Positions 1-8,662 of a stretch of DNA of 45,567 nucleotides are shown here, one piece after another. Location of the stretch: the NCBI GenBank assembly GCA_027450005.1, contig DAIDKO010000121.1, positions 1 through 45,567 of the forward strand, in the 5' to 3' direction. The stretch is from Rhodanobacter sp. (GTDB lineage: Bacteria; Pseudomonadota; Gammaproteobacteria; Xanthomonadales; Rhodanobacteraceae). The notes below the pieces were generated by a model that saw only the letters and a list, made by a program, of their open reading frames with translations, was not told the origin of the DNA and made no database searches. The translations under genes and the position numbers were made by a program. Each line of letters starts with the position of its first letter. Position 1 is the first letter of the stretch.

Positions 1-56
1 CAGCCGCGCCGATGGTAGTGTGCACTTGCATGCAAGAGTAGGTCACCGCCAGGGGC
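1..56 (+). rRNA. rrf: 5S ribosomal RNA, 3' end only
   Basis: The first bases match the 3' third of bacterial 5S rRNA: the GCCGATGGTAGTGTG block, a short variable hairpin, then GAGAGTAGG-like AAGAGTAGGTC and the closing-stem 3' strand CCGCCAGGGG. The 5' part lies outside the window. The exact 3' end is uncertain by a few bases because the pairing 5' strand is not visible. It is followed directly by a terminator, as expected for the last gene of an rRNA operon read rightwards. Confidence 0.88.
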
Positions 57-65
57 TTTATCCCC

Positions 66-103
66 AAACACCCTCACCGCCCGCGGTGGGGGTGTTTGCT
101 TTT
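66..103 (+). terminator. rRNA operon rho-independent terminator
   Basis: An inverted repeat with arms AAACACCC (66-73) and GGGTGTTT (90-97), continued inward by CACCG/CGGTG, is followed by GCTTTT. It sits about 10 bp after the 5S 3' end and is a normal rrn terminator. Confidence 0.8.
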
Positions 104-200
104 ACGCAAGCCCAAATCACGGGCCGGCTTGCGCTCTGGCACGCCTTGCTGGCGATTATCATCCCCAAACCAGCGCTTTCATTCGACGCGGAGTACGCCC

Positions 201-884
201 TTGTTCGTGCATGTCGAGACACGCCGACGCCGGCAATGGCAGTGGGCGACCTTGCTGATCGTCAGCATGTGTGCCCTGTGCTTTGTCTGGCTTACCCTCA
301 TGCCGCCGCCGCAGCGCCTTCGAGTGCTGCTGGAGTGGGGGACCGTGCCGGCGAATATTTTCGACGCGCATCAACCATTATGGCCACAGCTGACCGATCC
401 CTCGTTGCTGCGCCTCTTCACTGCGTTGTTCATCCACGTGACCTGGCTGCACCTGCTGAGCAATCTGCTGTTCCTGATGATCTTCGGGCTGCCCGGTGAG
501 CGCGCCTTGGGATCGCTGCGTTTTTTGTCGTTGTTCGTGTTTGGCGGAATCGTTGCGAACCTGATTGGCGCCTTGTCATTGGCCGGCGTGCGATTGCCGA
601 TCATCGGTTGCAGTGGCGCGGTGTCGGCGGTGGTCGGCACTTACGTGGCGCTGTTTCCTCGAGTGCGCCTCGGGCTGGTGCTTCCACTGGGCCTCTACCT
701 GGAATTCGTGCGCGTACCGGCCTTTCTGCTAATCGGCATCTGGGTGCTCCTGCAACTGCTGTTCAGTTATGCGGGACCCAGCTACGGCGCCTATGTCTGG
801 TGGGCCCACATCGGCGGATTCCTGTTCGGCCTGGTATTCGCGATGCTGTCACGTGACGCGATCACACGGCGCTTGCGCCACTAG
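201..884 (+). CDS. rhomboid-family intramembrane serine protease
   Basis: Predicted polytopic inner-membrane protein of about 227 residues, GlpG-like, which would cleave transmembrane segments of substrate proteins. The catalytic serine is visible in GCSGA (Ser138), the histidine in WAHIGG (His203), and the HxxxN oxyanion motif of helix 2 in HLLSN (His84, Asn88), so the enzyme looks active. About six hydrophobic segments can be picked out. The open frame extends back to a TTG at 96, inside the rRNA terminator, which is implausible. I place the start at TTG 201 because GGAG (190-193) lies 7 bp upstream; GTG 207 is an alternative. It stands alone between the rRNA operon and a convergent gene that ends within it by 4 bp. 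Substrate unknown. Confidence 0.82.
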   Translation: MFVHVETRRRRQWQWATLLIVSMCALCFVWLTLMPPPQRLRVLLEWGTVPANIFDAHQPLWPQLTDPSLLRLFTALFIHVTWLHLLSNLLFLMIFGLPGERALGSLRFLSLFVFGGIVANLIGALSLAGVRLPIIGCSGAVSAVVGTYVALFPRVRLGLVLPLGLYLEFVRVPAFLLIGIWVLLQLLFSYAGPSYGAYVWWAHIGGFLFGLVFAMLSRDAITRRLRH

Positions 885-1606
885 CGTGAGAGGGAAAGCC
901 CGTGATGCCGGGCGAACCGCTGCAGCAAGCTGCGAGCGACCGGTGTGGCGCCGACCTGGCGGAAGCAAAGTCGGGGATCAGAGCCTTCGCGGCACATGTC
1001 CGCGCGCTTGCGGCGGATGTAGGCGCGCATGACATCGGCGCTGAACTCGGGGTGGAATTGCGAGCTCAGCGCATTCGATGCGTAGCGCAACAGCTGATGC
1101 GGGTCGCGTGCCGAGCGGGCAAGCACGGTCGCTCCGGCCGGAGCCTCCAATACGCTCTGTTCGTGCGTGGTGTGGGCGCGGAAGCTTGCCGGCAGGGCGC
1201 GAGCCAGCGAATCACGCGCCGCCGTATCCAGGACCTCGATGGCCTGCGTGCCAATTTCGCGACCGCCCGGCAGATAGTCGACTCGCCCGCCCAGGGCATG
1301 CGACATCAATTGGTGACCAAAGCAGACGCCAAAAAGTGGCAGTTCGATGTCCATCGCATCGCGGATCCAGCCCGCCGTGCGCTCGCTCCACGGGGCCCGC
1401 TCGGTGACCATGGCTGCAGAACCAGTGATCAAAGCGCCTGCCACTGCGGCCGGTGCGGGCAGTGCGTCGCCGGATTGGACATCGACCACATGCAGGCGTT
1501 GCAGCGGAAGCGAGGCGCCAAGCCGGAACCAATGCGGAAAGTCGCCGTGGCGCGCGCGTATGGAGTCCGGCGCGCGGCCGGTACGGATGATCAGGACAGG
1601 CTTCAT
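881..1606 (-). CDS. class I glutamine amidotransferase-like protein
   Basis: A 241-residue stand-alone GATase domain of the type often annotated 'glutamine amidotransferase' or GMP-synthase-like. The triad is intact: Cys95 in the nucleophile elbow FGVCFGHQL, and His185 and Glu187 in FHPEF. It should release ammonia from glutamine, or act as a gamma-glutamyl hydrolase; the acceptor is not evident because no synthetase domain is attached. The start ATG at 1606 overlaps the stop of the upstream secretion-type ATPase by 4 bases (ATGA), which implies translational coupling. The open frame extends further upstream inside that ATPase, but the extension is a shadow. Its stop overlaps the end of the convergent rhomboid gene. 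Confidence 0.85.
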   Translation of the reverse strand: MKPVLIIRTGRAPDSIRARHGDFPHWFRLGASLPLQRLHVVDVQSGDALPAPAAVAGALITGSAAMVTERAPWSERTAGWIRDAMDIELPLFGVCFGHQLMSHALGGRVDYLPGGREIGTQAIEVLDTAARDSLARALPASFRAHTTHEQSVLEAPAGATVLARSARDPHQLLRYASNALSSQFHPEFSADVMRAYIRRKRADMCREGSDPRLCFRQVGATPVARSLLQRFARHHGLSLSR

Positions 1607-3438
1607 GCAGGGTTCGGGGGCAGGGGATTGTCGGGCAGCTCGATCGGCGGCAGGACGGCCAGTACTTCTTGCACGGTCGTAAGTCCACGAGCTACCTGCT
1701 CGGCAGCGGAGATGCGCAACGGGCGCATGCCTTCGACAAGTGCGGTCTGGCCGAAATTCCCCAGTTCCAGCTGGGCGGAAACCAGCGCGCGAAGGCGAGG
1801 CGAAATCGGCATCATCTCGTAGATACCTGTGCGGCCCATGAAGCCGGTGTTGCGACATTCGAGACAGCCGACCGGTGCGAACACCTTTTCAGGCACAGGC
1901 AAGGCCCAGCCGTGGGTCAGGGCACCCCATTCGTGCGGATCCTGCGAGGCCTCGCGCTTGCAGTAAGGGCAGAGAGTACGCACGAGGCGTTGCGCCACGA
2001 CGCCGGTAAGCGTCGACTGGATCAGGTAATGGGGCACGCCGAGATCCAGCAGCCGGGTCACCGCGCTAGGCGCGTCGTTTGTGTGCAGCGTAGACAGTAC
2101 CAGGTGGCCGGTCAGCGACGCCTGTACCGCCATTTGCGCAGTTTCCAGGTCGCGGATCTCGCCGACCATGATGATGTCCGGGTCCTGCCGCAGCAGGGTA
2201 CGTACGCCGGCGGCGAAATCCAGGTCGATCGAGGGCTGCACCTGCATCTGGTTGAATTCGGGAGAGACCATTTCAATGGGGTCTTCCACTGTGCACACGT
2301 TCATCGCCGGGGTCGCGAGGTGCTTGAGTGTGGAATACAGCGTAGTGGTCTTGCCCGAGCCGGTGGGGCCGGTGACCAGCACGATGCCATGCGGCCGCTC
2401 GACCATATGCCGCCACTGCGACGTTTCACCTGGGGAGAAGCCGAGCTGTGCGAAGTCCTTGACCACAAGGTCGGGATCGAAGATGCGCAGGACCATCTTC
2501 TCGCCAAAGGCGGTTGGCATGCTTGAAACGCGCAGTTCCACCTCGCGGCCGGTTGACGAGCGGGTCTTGACGCGGCCGTCCTGCGGACGACGTTTCTCGG
2601 CCACATCCATCCGAGCAAGGATCTTGATGCGCGCGGTCACCGCCGTCATCACCGGCGGCGGCAACTCGAATACCTTGTGCATCACGCCGTCGATGCGGAA
2701 GCGCATCTGGCCTGCCTCTCGTCGCGGTTCCAGGTGTATGTCGGAAGCACGCTGTTCGAAGGCGTATTGCAGCAGCCAGTCGACGATGTGCACCACGTGG
2801 CGGTCATCAGCGCCAACCTCGCCGCTCTTGCCCAGTTCGACGAGTTGCTCGAAGTTGAGGATGGCCGAGGCGTCGTAACCGCCGTTCGCCTTCGCGTCCT
2901 GCGCCAACTGGATCGAGCGCTGTACGCCGTAGAACTCCTGCAGGTAGCGGTTGATGTCGAGCGGGCTGGACACGACGCGATGCACATCCCGGCGCAGCAT
3001 CTGCGAGAGGTCTTTGGCCCAGGCTTCATCGAACGGCTCGGCGGTGGCGAAGGTTACTTCACCTAGCGCCATCGCCACTGGCAGGATACGATGGCGCTGT
3101 GCGTAGGCGTGGCTCACCACTTGGGTCACGGCGGCGACGTTGACCTTCATCGGATCGATCTTGAGATATGCCAGGCCGGCATGCCCTGCCAGCCATTCAA
3201 CGAGGCTCTCAAGGCTCAGAGGCCGCCCAGGCTCGCGCTGGTTCGGCAGCTTGGCATTGGCGATCAGCACCAAGGGATGCAACTCCACCGTGCTGCGACC
3301 GGAGCGCGAACCCATGCGCACCTGCTTGGCGTCCTCGGCGCTTACGTAGCCGTCCACGACCAAGGCGGCGAGCAGTTCGTCCAGCTCCAGCCGACCGCGC
3401 CGGCCAAGCAGGGTAGCGATTTGCGGTGATGCGGCCAT
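1603..3438 (-). CDS. PilB/GspE-family secretion or pilus assembly ATPase
   Basis: A 611-residue hexameric ATPase of the type II secretion/type IV pilus superfamily, cytoplasmic at the inner membrane. Residues 1-170 form an N-terminal regulatory (MshE-N/T2SSE-N-like) region. The core carries Walker A GPTGSGKTTT (357-366), the aspartate box EDPIE (about 385-389), Walker B DPDIIMVGEIRD (419-430), the histidine box STLHTND (about 449), and a tetracysteine zinc site CPYC (490-493) with CLEC (525-528). ATG 3438 is preceded by GGGGGAG at 8 bp. No gsp or pil structural genes are adjacent, so it is an orphan ATPase; it may serve a pseudopilus encoded elsewhere. It is expressed divergently from glyQ and coupled to the amidotransferase downstream. 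Confidence 0.9.
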   Translation of the reverse strand: MAASPQIATLLGRRGRLELDELLAALVVDGYVSAEDAKQVRMGSRSGRSTVELHPLVLIANAKLPNQREPGRPLSLESLVEWLAGHAGLAYLKIDPMKVNVAAVTQVVSHAYAQRHRILPVAMALGEVTFATAEPFDEAWAKDLSQMLRRDVHRVVSSPLDINRYLQEFYGVQRSIQLAQDAKANGGYDASAILNFEQLVELGKSGEVGADDRHVVHIVDWLLQYAFEQRASDIHLEPRREAGQMRFRIDGVMHKVFELPPPVMTAVTARIKILARMDVAEKRRPQDGRVKTRSSTGREVELRVSSMPTAFGEKMVLRIFDPDLVVKDFAQLGFSPGETSQWRHMVERPHGIVLVTGPTGSGKTTTLYSTLKHLATPAMNVCTVEDPIEMVSPEFNQMQVQPSIDLDFAAGVRTLLRQDPDIIMVGEIRDLETAQMAVQASLTGHLVLSTLHTNDAPSAVTRLLDLGVPHYLIQSTLTGVVAQRLVRTLCPYCKREASQDPHEWGALTHGWALPVPEKVFAPVGCLECRNTGFMGRTGIYEMMPISPRLRALVSAQLELGNFGQTALVEGMRPLRISAAEQVARGLTTVQEVLAVLPPIELPDNPLPPNPA

Positions 3439-3500
3439 CCGGACAACTCCCCCGTGGCATGGCGCAACGGCAGAAAACCAGTGCGCAAGCGTGCTGCGGC

Positions 3501-3506
3501 TATACT
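3501..3506 (+). promoter_or_regulatory. likely -10 box of the glyQS promoter
   Basis: TATACT lies 31 bp before the glyQ start codon in the divergent region. No good -35 hexamer is seen at 16-18 bp spacing, so the assignment rests on the -10 alone. Confidence 0.45.
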
Positions 3507-3536
3507 AACGCGCTTTACTGAAGTCCACGGAAAGCC

Positions 3537-4448
3537 ATGTCCGCGCGCACCTTCCAAGATGTGATCCAGACCCTCAACCGCTACTGGGCGGCGCAGGGTT
3601 GCGTCTTGTTGCAGCCACTCGACATCGAGGTCGGCGCCGGCACATTCCACCCGGCCACCTTCCTGCGTTCGCTGGGTCCCGAGCCATGGTCAGCGGCTTA
3701 CGTGCAGCCTTCGCGACGGCCCACCGATGGCCGTTATGGCGAGAATCCGAACCGGCTACAGCATTACTACCAGTACCAAGTGGTAATGAAGCCGAACCCG
3801 GAGAACATCCTCGATCTGTACATCGGCTCGCTGAAGGAGCTCGGTCTCGATCCGCTGGTGCACGACCTGCGATTCGTCGAGGACAACTGGGAATCGCCCA
3901 CGCTTGGCGCCTGGGGTCTGGGCTGGGAAGTCTGGCTCAACGGCATGGAGGTCACCCAATTCACCTATTTCCAGCAGGCCGGCGGGCTGGAATGCCGCCC
4001 CGTGACCGGTGAAATCACCTACGGCCTCGAGCGCCTGGCGATGTACCTGCAGAATGTTGACAACGTGTACGACTTGGTGTGGACCGAAGGCCCGCACGGC
4101 AAGGTGACCTACGGCGACGTGTTCCATCAGAACGAAGTGGAGCAAAGCACCTATAACTTCGAGTACGCCAACGTGCCTGAGCTGTTCCGCTGGTTCGACG
4201 TGTGCGAGGCCACCGCCAACCAGCTGGTCGCCGCGAACCTGCCGCTGCCGGCGTACGACCAGGTGATGAAGGCCAGCCACACCTTCAACCTGCTCGACGC
4301 GCGCCGAGCGATCAGCGTGACGGAGCGACAGCGCTACATCTTGCGCGTGCGTACGCTGGCGCGGAGCGTTGCCGAAACCTACGTGGCGCAGCGCGAAAAA
4401 CTCGGCTTCCCGGGCCTGAAGAAGAGCACAAGGGAGCAGGCCGCATGA
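3537..4448 (+). CDS. glyQ: glycyl-tRNA synthetase alpha subunit
   Basis: 303 residues, the same length as the E. coli protein. This is the class II catalytic core of the bacterial alpha2-beta2 glycyl-tRNA synthetase, which forms glycyl-adenylate and charges tRNA-Gly. The family signature [19 protein letters not shown] is present around residue 60. ATG 3537 has GGAAAG four bases upstream. The stop overlaps the glyS start by four bases (ATGA), so the two subunits are coupled. Confidence 0.97.
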   Translation: MSARTFQDVIQTLNRYWAAQGCVLLQPLDIEVGAGTFHPATFLRSLGPEPWSAAYVQPSRRPTDGRYGENPNRLQHYYQYQVVMKPNPENILDLYIGSLKELGLDPLVHDLRFVEDNWESPTLGAWGLGWEVWLNGMEVTQFTYFQQAGGLECRPVTGEITYGLERLAMYLQNVDNVYDLVWTEGPHGKVTYGDVFHQNEVEQSTYNFEYANVPELFRWFDVCEATANQLVAANLPLPAYDQVMKASHTFNLLDARRAISVTERQRYILRVRTLARSVAETYVAQREKLGFPGLKKSTREQAA

Positions 4449-6598
4449 GCACTTCCAAGTCGCTGCTGATCGAACTGGGCACCGAGGAATTGCCGCCCAA
4501 GGCGCTGGACGAATTGTCCACCGCCTTCGCCCGCGGCATCTGCGACGGGCTGGCCAAGCGCGGCATCGAGGCTGCGCTGGATAAGGCCAAGGCCTATTGC
4601 TCGCCGCGGCGTTTGGCCGTCCATATTCCGCATGTGAGCCCGATGCAGCCGGAACAGGTAGTCGAGCGCCGCGGGCCGGCCGTCAATGCCGCGCTCGACG
4701 CGCAGGGGCGGCCATCTAAGGCCCTCACGGGTTTTGCGCAGTCCTGCGGCGTGGCTGTGGAGCAGCTGGAGAAGCTCGAAACGGACAAGGGCGCCTGGTT
4801 CGTCTTCCGCGCGGTGAAGCCGGGCCAGTCGCTTGTGTCGCTGCTGCCCGAGATCGTGGAGGATGCGCTCAAGTCCCTGCCGATCCCGCGTCCGATGCGC
4901 TGGTCCGACCACGACTATGCCTTCGTGCGGCCAGCGCACTGGTTGGTGATGTTGCATGGCGCGGAGATCATCGACGGCACGGCACTCGGCCTGGCCGCCG
5001 GGCGCAAATCGCGCGGGCATCGATTCATGCATCCGCATCCGGTGCACGTGTCCGATGCCGACGGCTGGCTCGATGCCATGCGCGGCGCCAAGGTGCTGGC
5101 CGATCCCGCAGAGCGCCGCCAGCGCGTGCAGGAAGAAGTCGCACGCGTGGCCAAGGAAACCGGCGGTACGCCCCGCCTCGACGATGCGCTGCTCGACGAG
5201 ATCGCCAACCTCAGCGAGTGGCCGGTGGCGATCGCCTGCGGCTTCGAGCGCAGTTTCCTCGCCGTGCCGCAGGAGGCGTTGGTCACCACCATGGAGACCA
5301 ACCAGAAGTTTGTGCCGGTGTTCGACGCCGATGGCAAGCTCACCGAGCACTTCATCGGCCTGGCCAACATCGAGTCGAAGCAACCCGCCGAGATCCGCAA
5401 GGGCTACGAGCGCGTGATCCGCCCTCGCTTCGCCGATGCCAAGTTCTTCTGGGATGAGGATCTGAAGACGCCGCTGGCCAGCTATCAGGAGCAGCTCAAG
5501 AGCGTCACCTACCAGCAGGCGCTTGGCAGCCTCTGGGACAAAAGCGTGCGCGTGGCCGAACTGGCACGGGTGATCGCCGCGCGCGTCGGCGTCGATGCTG
5601 GCGCTGCCACACGCGCGGCGAGCTTGAGTAAGTGCGATCTTCTCACCCGCATGGTTGGCGAGTTTCCCGAGCTGCAGGGCGTGATGGGCCGCTACTACGC
5701 CGGCCACGATGGTGAGCCTGCCGAGGTGGCGGCAGCGCTGGACAGCTACTACCAGCCACGCTTTGCCCGCGACGGCATTGCCGCCGACAAGGTGGGCCAG
5801 GTGCTAGCGGTGGCCGAACGCCTCGATACGCTTGCAGGCATCTTCGCCGTGGGCATGAAGCCCAGCGGCAACAAGGATCCGTTCGCTCTGCGCCGCGCCG
5901 CGCTAGGCCTGGCACGCACCCTGATCGAAGGCGGGTTGGAAATTGATTTGCGTGCCGCGTTCGCCGAGGCATTGGATCTGCTGCCCGAAGCCGCCCTCGC
6001 AGCTGGCGCCAAGCCTGGCAAGGATGGCAAGCCGGCAGCGATCGAAGCGGGCGACAGGCGCAGGGCGCTGGTCGGCGAACTGGTCGATTTCGTGCTGGAC
6101 CGCCTGCGCGGCTATTACGCGGAACAGGGCTGCCCGACCGAGGCCTACGAGGCCGTGCTCGCGGTGCAGCCGGCTAACTTGCCCGACTTCGGCCGCCGCC
6201 TGCTTGCCGTGGTCGAATTCGGCCGGTTACCTGAGGCGGCCAGTCTCGCCGCCGCAAACAAACGTGTGGCGAACATCCTGCGCAAGCAGGCTGAGGAAAG
6301 CGGGGAGCCGGTGTCGGCCCATCCGGTCGACCCTGCGCATTTCGAGAGTGATGCCGAACATGCACTGGCCGACGCGCTAGTTGCAGTTGGCAGGGAGACC
6401 TTCGTGCCGTTGCGGCACGGCGACTACACCACCGTATTGAAGCGGCTTGCCCAGTTGCAGGAACCGGTGGACGCGTTTTTCGAGCGGGTGCTGGTAAACG
6501 CCGAGGATCCGGTGGTGCGCCGCAACCGTCTCGCCTTGCTGGAGCAGCTCAAGGCTGCGTTCGGTGCGGTGGCTGACATCGCGCTGCTGCGCGACTGA
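4445..6598 (+). CDS. glyS: glycyl-tRNA synthetase beta subunit
   Basis: 717 residues, slightly longer than E. coli GlyS (689). It opens with the typical [15 protein letters not shown] and contains the KFFWDEDL block and an HD-like central domain. The C-terminal third is the DALR-type anticodon-binding domain. With GlyQ it forms the heterotetramer that recognises tRNA-Gly. I chose ATG 4445, inside the glyQ stop codon, because the protein begins there; a much longer open frame running back into glyQ is spurious. A modest insertion near residues 520-540 ([14 protein letters not shown]) explains part of the extra length. Confidence 0.97.
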   Translation: MSTSKSLLIELGTEELPPKALDELSTAFARGICDGLAKRGIEAALDKAKAYCSPRRLAVHIPHVSPMQPEQVVERRGPAVNAALDAQGRPSKALTGFAQSCGVAVEQLEKLETDKGAWFVFRAVKPGQSLVSLLPEIVEDALKSLPIPRPMRWSDHDYAFVRPAHWLVMLHGAEIIDGTALGLAAGRKSRGHRFMHPHPVHVSDADGWLDAMRGAKVLADPAERRQRVQEEVARVAKETGGTPRLDDALLDEIANLSEWPVAIACGFERSFLAVPQEALVTTMETNQKFVPVFDADGKLTEHFIGLANIESKQPAEIRKGYERVIRPRFADAKFFWDEDLKTPLASYQEQLKSVTYQQALGSLWDKSVRVAELARVIAARVGVDAGAATRAASLSKCDLLTRMVGEFPELQGVMGRYYAGHDGEPAEVAAALDSYYQPRFARDGIAADKVGQVLAVAERLDTLAGIFAVGMKPSGNKDPFALRRAALGLARTLIEGGLEIDLRAAFAEALDLLPEAALAAGAKPGKDGKPAAIEAGDRRRALVGELVDFVLDRLRGYYAEQGCPTEAYEAVLAVQPANLPDFGRRLLAVVEFGRLPEAASLAAANKRVANILRKQAEESGEPVSAHPVDPAHFESDAEHALADALVAVGRETFVPLRHGDYTTVLKRLAQLQEPVDAFFERVLVNAEDPVVRRNRLALLEQLKAAFGAVADIALLRD

Positions 6599-6660
6599 TC
6601 CTTGCGATCAGCCTCGCCGGAAAAATCGGACGGCCAGCCGGAGCTCATGGCTGAGCCGCT

Positions 6661-6699
6661 CAAACAAGATGCGGAGCCCGGGGCGCCGCGTCTTGTTTG
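6661..6699. terminator. inverted repeat between convergent genes, probable bidirectional terminator
   Basis: Arms CAAACAAGATGCGG (6661-6674) and CCGCGTCTTGTTTG (6686-6699) form a 14-bp stem with one G-T pair and an 11-base loop. It sits between glyS and the convergent XRE gene. The 3' flank lacks a clean T run, so termination is inferred mainly from its position. Confidence 0.5.
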
Positions 6700-6718
6700 A
6701 ATCCCGCGCTGGGCAGAT

Positions 6719-7294
6719 TCAGGCAATCCGCGTCTTGGACTGGCGGATGCGCTCGGAAAGCTGGCGGTTGAACTTGAGCATCGCAGCGGCATCCACACTC
6801 GTACCGTCCTTGCCCAGGATCTCGTAGAGGTGGCTGAGCATGTCGGAATTGTCGGCCAGCGTCATGGGGCTGCCGGCCAGTTCCAGCTCCGATTGCAGGA
6901 TCTGCATTGCAGTGTTCAGACGATTGGGATCGACGGCAGCAGCTTCATTCTGGATGGCTGACTGCTGGGGGTTGGAGAGACGGCTGCGCGGTCGGTGCGC
7001 CATGGTTTCGGCGCTGTGTTGCGCGTCGTCCCCGCCGGTGACGTTCCCGTCGACCTGCAAGGCTCCTTCGCCTGCGACCAGCCACACTAGGGAGATGCCC
7101 AGCGTACGCGCCATGGTGACGCAGCGCGCACGCGAAGGATCAGTGTTGCCATCGCGCCAACTGCGCACCACGCCCTCGGAGAAGCCGCACATGCGAGCAA
7201 TCTCGGTGGCGCTACCGACGCGTTGGATCAGCAGCTTGATGCGGTCGGCGAAGCTCGACTGGAACGGGTCGTGGGGCTGTTTGTGCGTGCTCAT
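6719..7294 (-). CDS. XRE-family helix-turn-helix regulator
   Basis: 191 residues. The N-terminal 75 residues form a lambda-repressor-like domain, with helices around SATEIARMCGFSEGVVRSW and the following TMARTLGISLVWLVAGEG, which closely resembles phage CI/C2-type repressors. Unlike those, it has no S24/LexA autoprotease domain. The C-terminal half (about 100-191) is a low-complexity linker followed by a predicted helical region rich in Leu and Gln, possibly for oligomerisation. A clear TATAAT lies upstream on the minus strand. No phage genes surround it, so it could be a domesticated regulator. Target genes are unknown; the divergent lipoprotein gene at 7683 is the nearest candidate. Confidence 0.82.
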   Translation of the reverse strand: MSTHKQPHDPFQSSFADRIKLLIQRVGSATEIARMCGFSEGVVRSWRDGNTDPSRARCVTMARTLGISLVWLVAGEGALQVDGNVTGGDDAQHSAETMAHRPRSRLSNPQQSAIQNEAAAVDPNRLNTAMQILQSELELAGSPMTLADNSDMLSHLYEILGKDGTSVDAAAMLKFNRQLSERIRQSKTRIA

Positions 7295-7335
7295 ACGGGG
7301 GGCCGTCTGCAGGACAAGGGGGGATGAATCGCAAG

Positions 7336-7341
7336 ATTATA
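7336..7341 (-). promoter_or_regulatory. -10 box for the XRE regulator
   Basis: A perfect TATAAT on the minus strand lies about 42 bp before ATG 7294. The -35 is weak (CTTACT-like around 7358-7363). It overlaps no coding sequence. Confidence 0.5.
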
Positions 7342-7530
7342 CGGTACCGCGCCTCAAAGTAAGGTGCCGCGGACGTCCGCACTGTGGGGAGGGATGTCTA
7401 GAGCCGCCTTCTGCTGGATCGGTCGAGTGCGGCGCCAAGTAGTCCATGAGGTCGTTGCGGGAAAGCTTGCGTGGCTAGGGTAAACGGCGCAAAAAATTTT
7501 AAGCCGACATGGGCTTGCTGGTATTTGGCA

Positions 7531-7556
7531 TTCGTTCACGCAATTAGCGTGACGAA
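7531..7556. promoter_or_regulatory. palindrome, candidate operator upstream of lipoprotein gene
   Basis: Arms TTCGTTCACGC (7531-7541) and GCGTGACGAA (7547-7556) pair almost perfectly, with one extra T, around AATTA. TTGACT (7562-7567) follows within 6 bp and TATGCT (7591-7596) lies further down, but their 23-bp spacing is too wide for one sigma-70 promoter, so one of them is probably incidental. The position suits a regulator-binding site. Confidence 0.35.
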
Positions 7557-7682
7557 ACGGCTTGACTTTCCCGGAACTGGTCAATTCAGCTATGCTCGCC
7601 GTTTCCCCCGCGACGAAACCTTGGGCGCATCGCCATCGGTTTCCGTGTTCTACCCCAAACTCAAGTTGACGAGGCTTAATCC

Positions 7683-8543
7683 ATGCGCAAGATGGTTCTG
7701 TCGGTGATGTCATTGGCCGTACTGGCCACCCTGGCCGGTTGTAGCTCGTCGGCGCCGTCGCAGGATGGCACCGCCAGCGCCAGCTCGGCGGCCGCCACCA
7801 CTCCAAGCTCGGTCAGCGGCACCATCACCGTGCGCGGCGCAATCCAGCCGTCGCCGAACGCGCAACTGGTCATCAACCTGGTCGACGTGTCGCCGTCCGC
7901 GGCTGGTTCGGCGCCGGTGGCCAGCAAGACCGTGACCTCGGGCGCGACCTTCCCCTATTCGTTCCAGCTTAATTTCAAGCCCGACGAGATCAAGCCAGCC
8001 GACTTGTACGTGGTCAAAGCCATCCTCACGGACGGCGCGCGCCATTACAGCATGCCGATCCAGGCGCCGGTGCTCACCGGCGGCAACAAGAACCAAGCCA
8101 ATATCGAGCTGGTGGCCGAGCAGACTCCGGCGGAGAAAGATCTGGCCGACTTCAATGCGCTGATCAAGCAGATCGGCGGTATGAAGGTCAGCAGCGGCAC
8201 CAAGCTGGATCCCAAAGCCTCGCGCGGCTGGCAGGTGTTCCGCCAGAACGGTGAGATAAAGGTGATCCGCGAACTCGTGGATTACGGTGACAAGGGGTTC
8301 ACCAGTACTGATTTCGCCTACAAGAACGGTTCGCCGTGGGTGGCCGTGCAGCAAAAAAAGGCCAACAAGGATGCGGCACCCAGCACCGTGCTGCGTGCCA
8401 GCTGGACCGAGAACGGCATGTTGGTGCTGCACGAGCAGCAGTCCGGCCACAACACCAGCGATCTCAGCTCGGACGAAGCGGGCAGCCTGCGTCAGCAGGC
8501 CCTGACCATTTTCAACCTCGCCGGTGGCAACAAGAAAAAGTAA
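7683..8543 (+). CDS. lipoprotein with YbaY/YscW-like domain
   Basis: 286 residues. A lipobox LAGC (cysteine at residue 20) after a hydrophobic stretch marks it as a lipoprotein. After a Ser/Ala/Thr-rich linker, residues 44-140 (from SGTITVRG to the ARHYSM strand) look like the YbaY/YscW-type beta-sandwich (Pfam PF09619) found in secretion pilotins and in uncharacterised envelope proteins. The C-terminal half is not recognised; it contains a Trp/Lys-rich stretch and ends in GGNKKK. GAGG lies 8 bp before ATG 7683. It is monocistronic, bounded by a strong terminator. Function unknown; the family link suggests envelope assembly or stabilisation of a partner. Confidence 0.78.
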   Translation: MRKMVLSVMSLAVLATLAGCSSSAPSQDGTASASSAAATTPSSVSGTITVRGAIQPSPNAQLVINLVDVSPSAAGSAPVASKTVTSGATFPYSFQLNFKPDEIKPADLYVVKAILTDGARHYSMPIQAPVLTGGNKNQANIELVAEQTPAEKDLADFNALIKQIGGMKVSSGTKLDPKASRGWQVFRQNGEIKVIRELVDYGDKGFTSTDFAYKNGSPWVAVQQKKANKDAAPSTVLRASWTENGMLVLHEQQSGHNTSDLSSDEAGSLRQQALTIFNLAGGNKKK

Positions 8544-8566
8544 GTCCCGGAGGTATTGATGTGACC

Positions 8567-8599
8567 CACAAAAAGGCCGGCACTGCCGGCCTTTTTGTG
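8567..8599. terminator. bidirectional rho-independent terminator
   Basis: A perfect 15-bp stem, with arms CACAAAAAGGCCGGC (8567-8581) and GCCGGCCTTTTTGTG (8585-8599) and a 3-base loop, lies between the convergent lipoprotein and esterase genes. A-tracts and T-tracts on both sides make it symmetric, so it can serve both genes. Confidence 0.88.
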
Positions 8600-8662
8600 C
8601 GCGTTGACCCGGCTTGCAATCGCTCCGGTCGTTACTGAATGGCCATCCCTGGCCACCCTCGT

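Larger units (their letters stand above)
7295..7682. other. 388-bp divergent intergenic region
   Basis: It carries the XRE promoter at its left end and, at its right end, an inverted repeat (7531-7556) and promoter-like boxes before the lipoprotein gene. No convincing reading frame was found; one 78-codon frame (7471-7707) has no ribosome-binding site and runs into the lipoprotein. Confidence 0.6.

Noticed and set aside
96-200. N-terminal extension of the rhomboid protein to TTG 96
   Set aside because: The start would lie in the rRNA terminator; the extension is basic and unlike rhomboids, and a good Shine-Dalgarno precedes TTG 201.
6719-7294. Prophage remnant around the CI-like regulator
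   Set aside because: No integrase, att repeats or structural phage genes are nearby; flanks are house-keeping genes.
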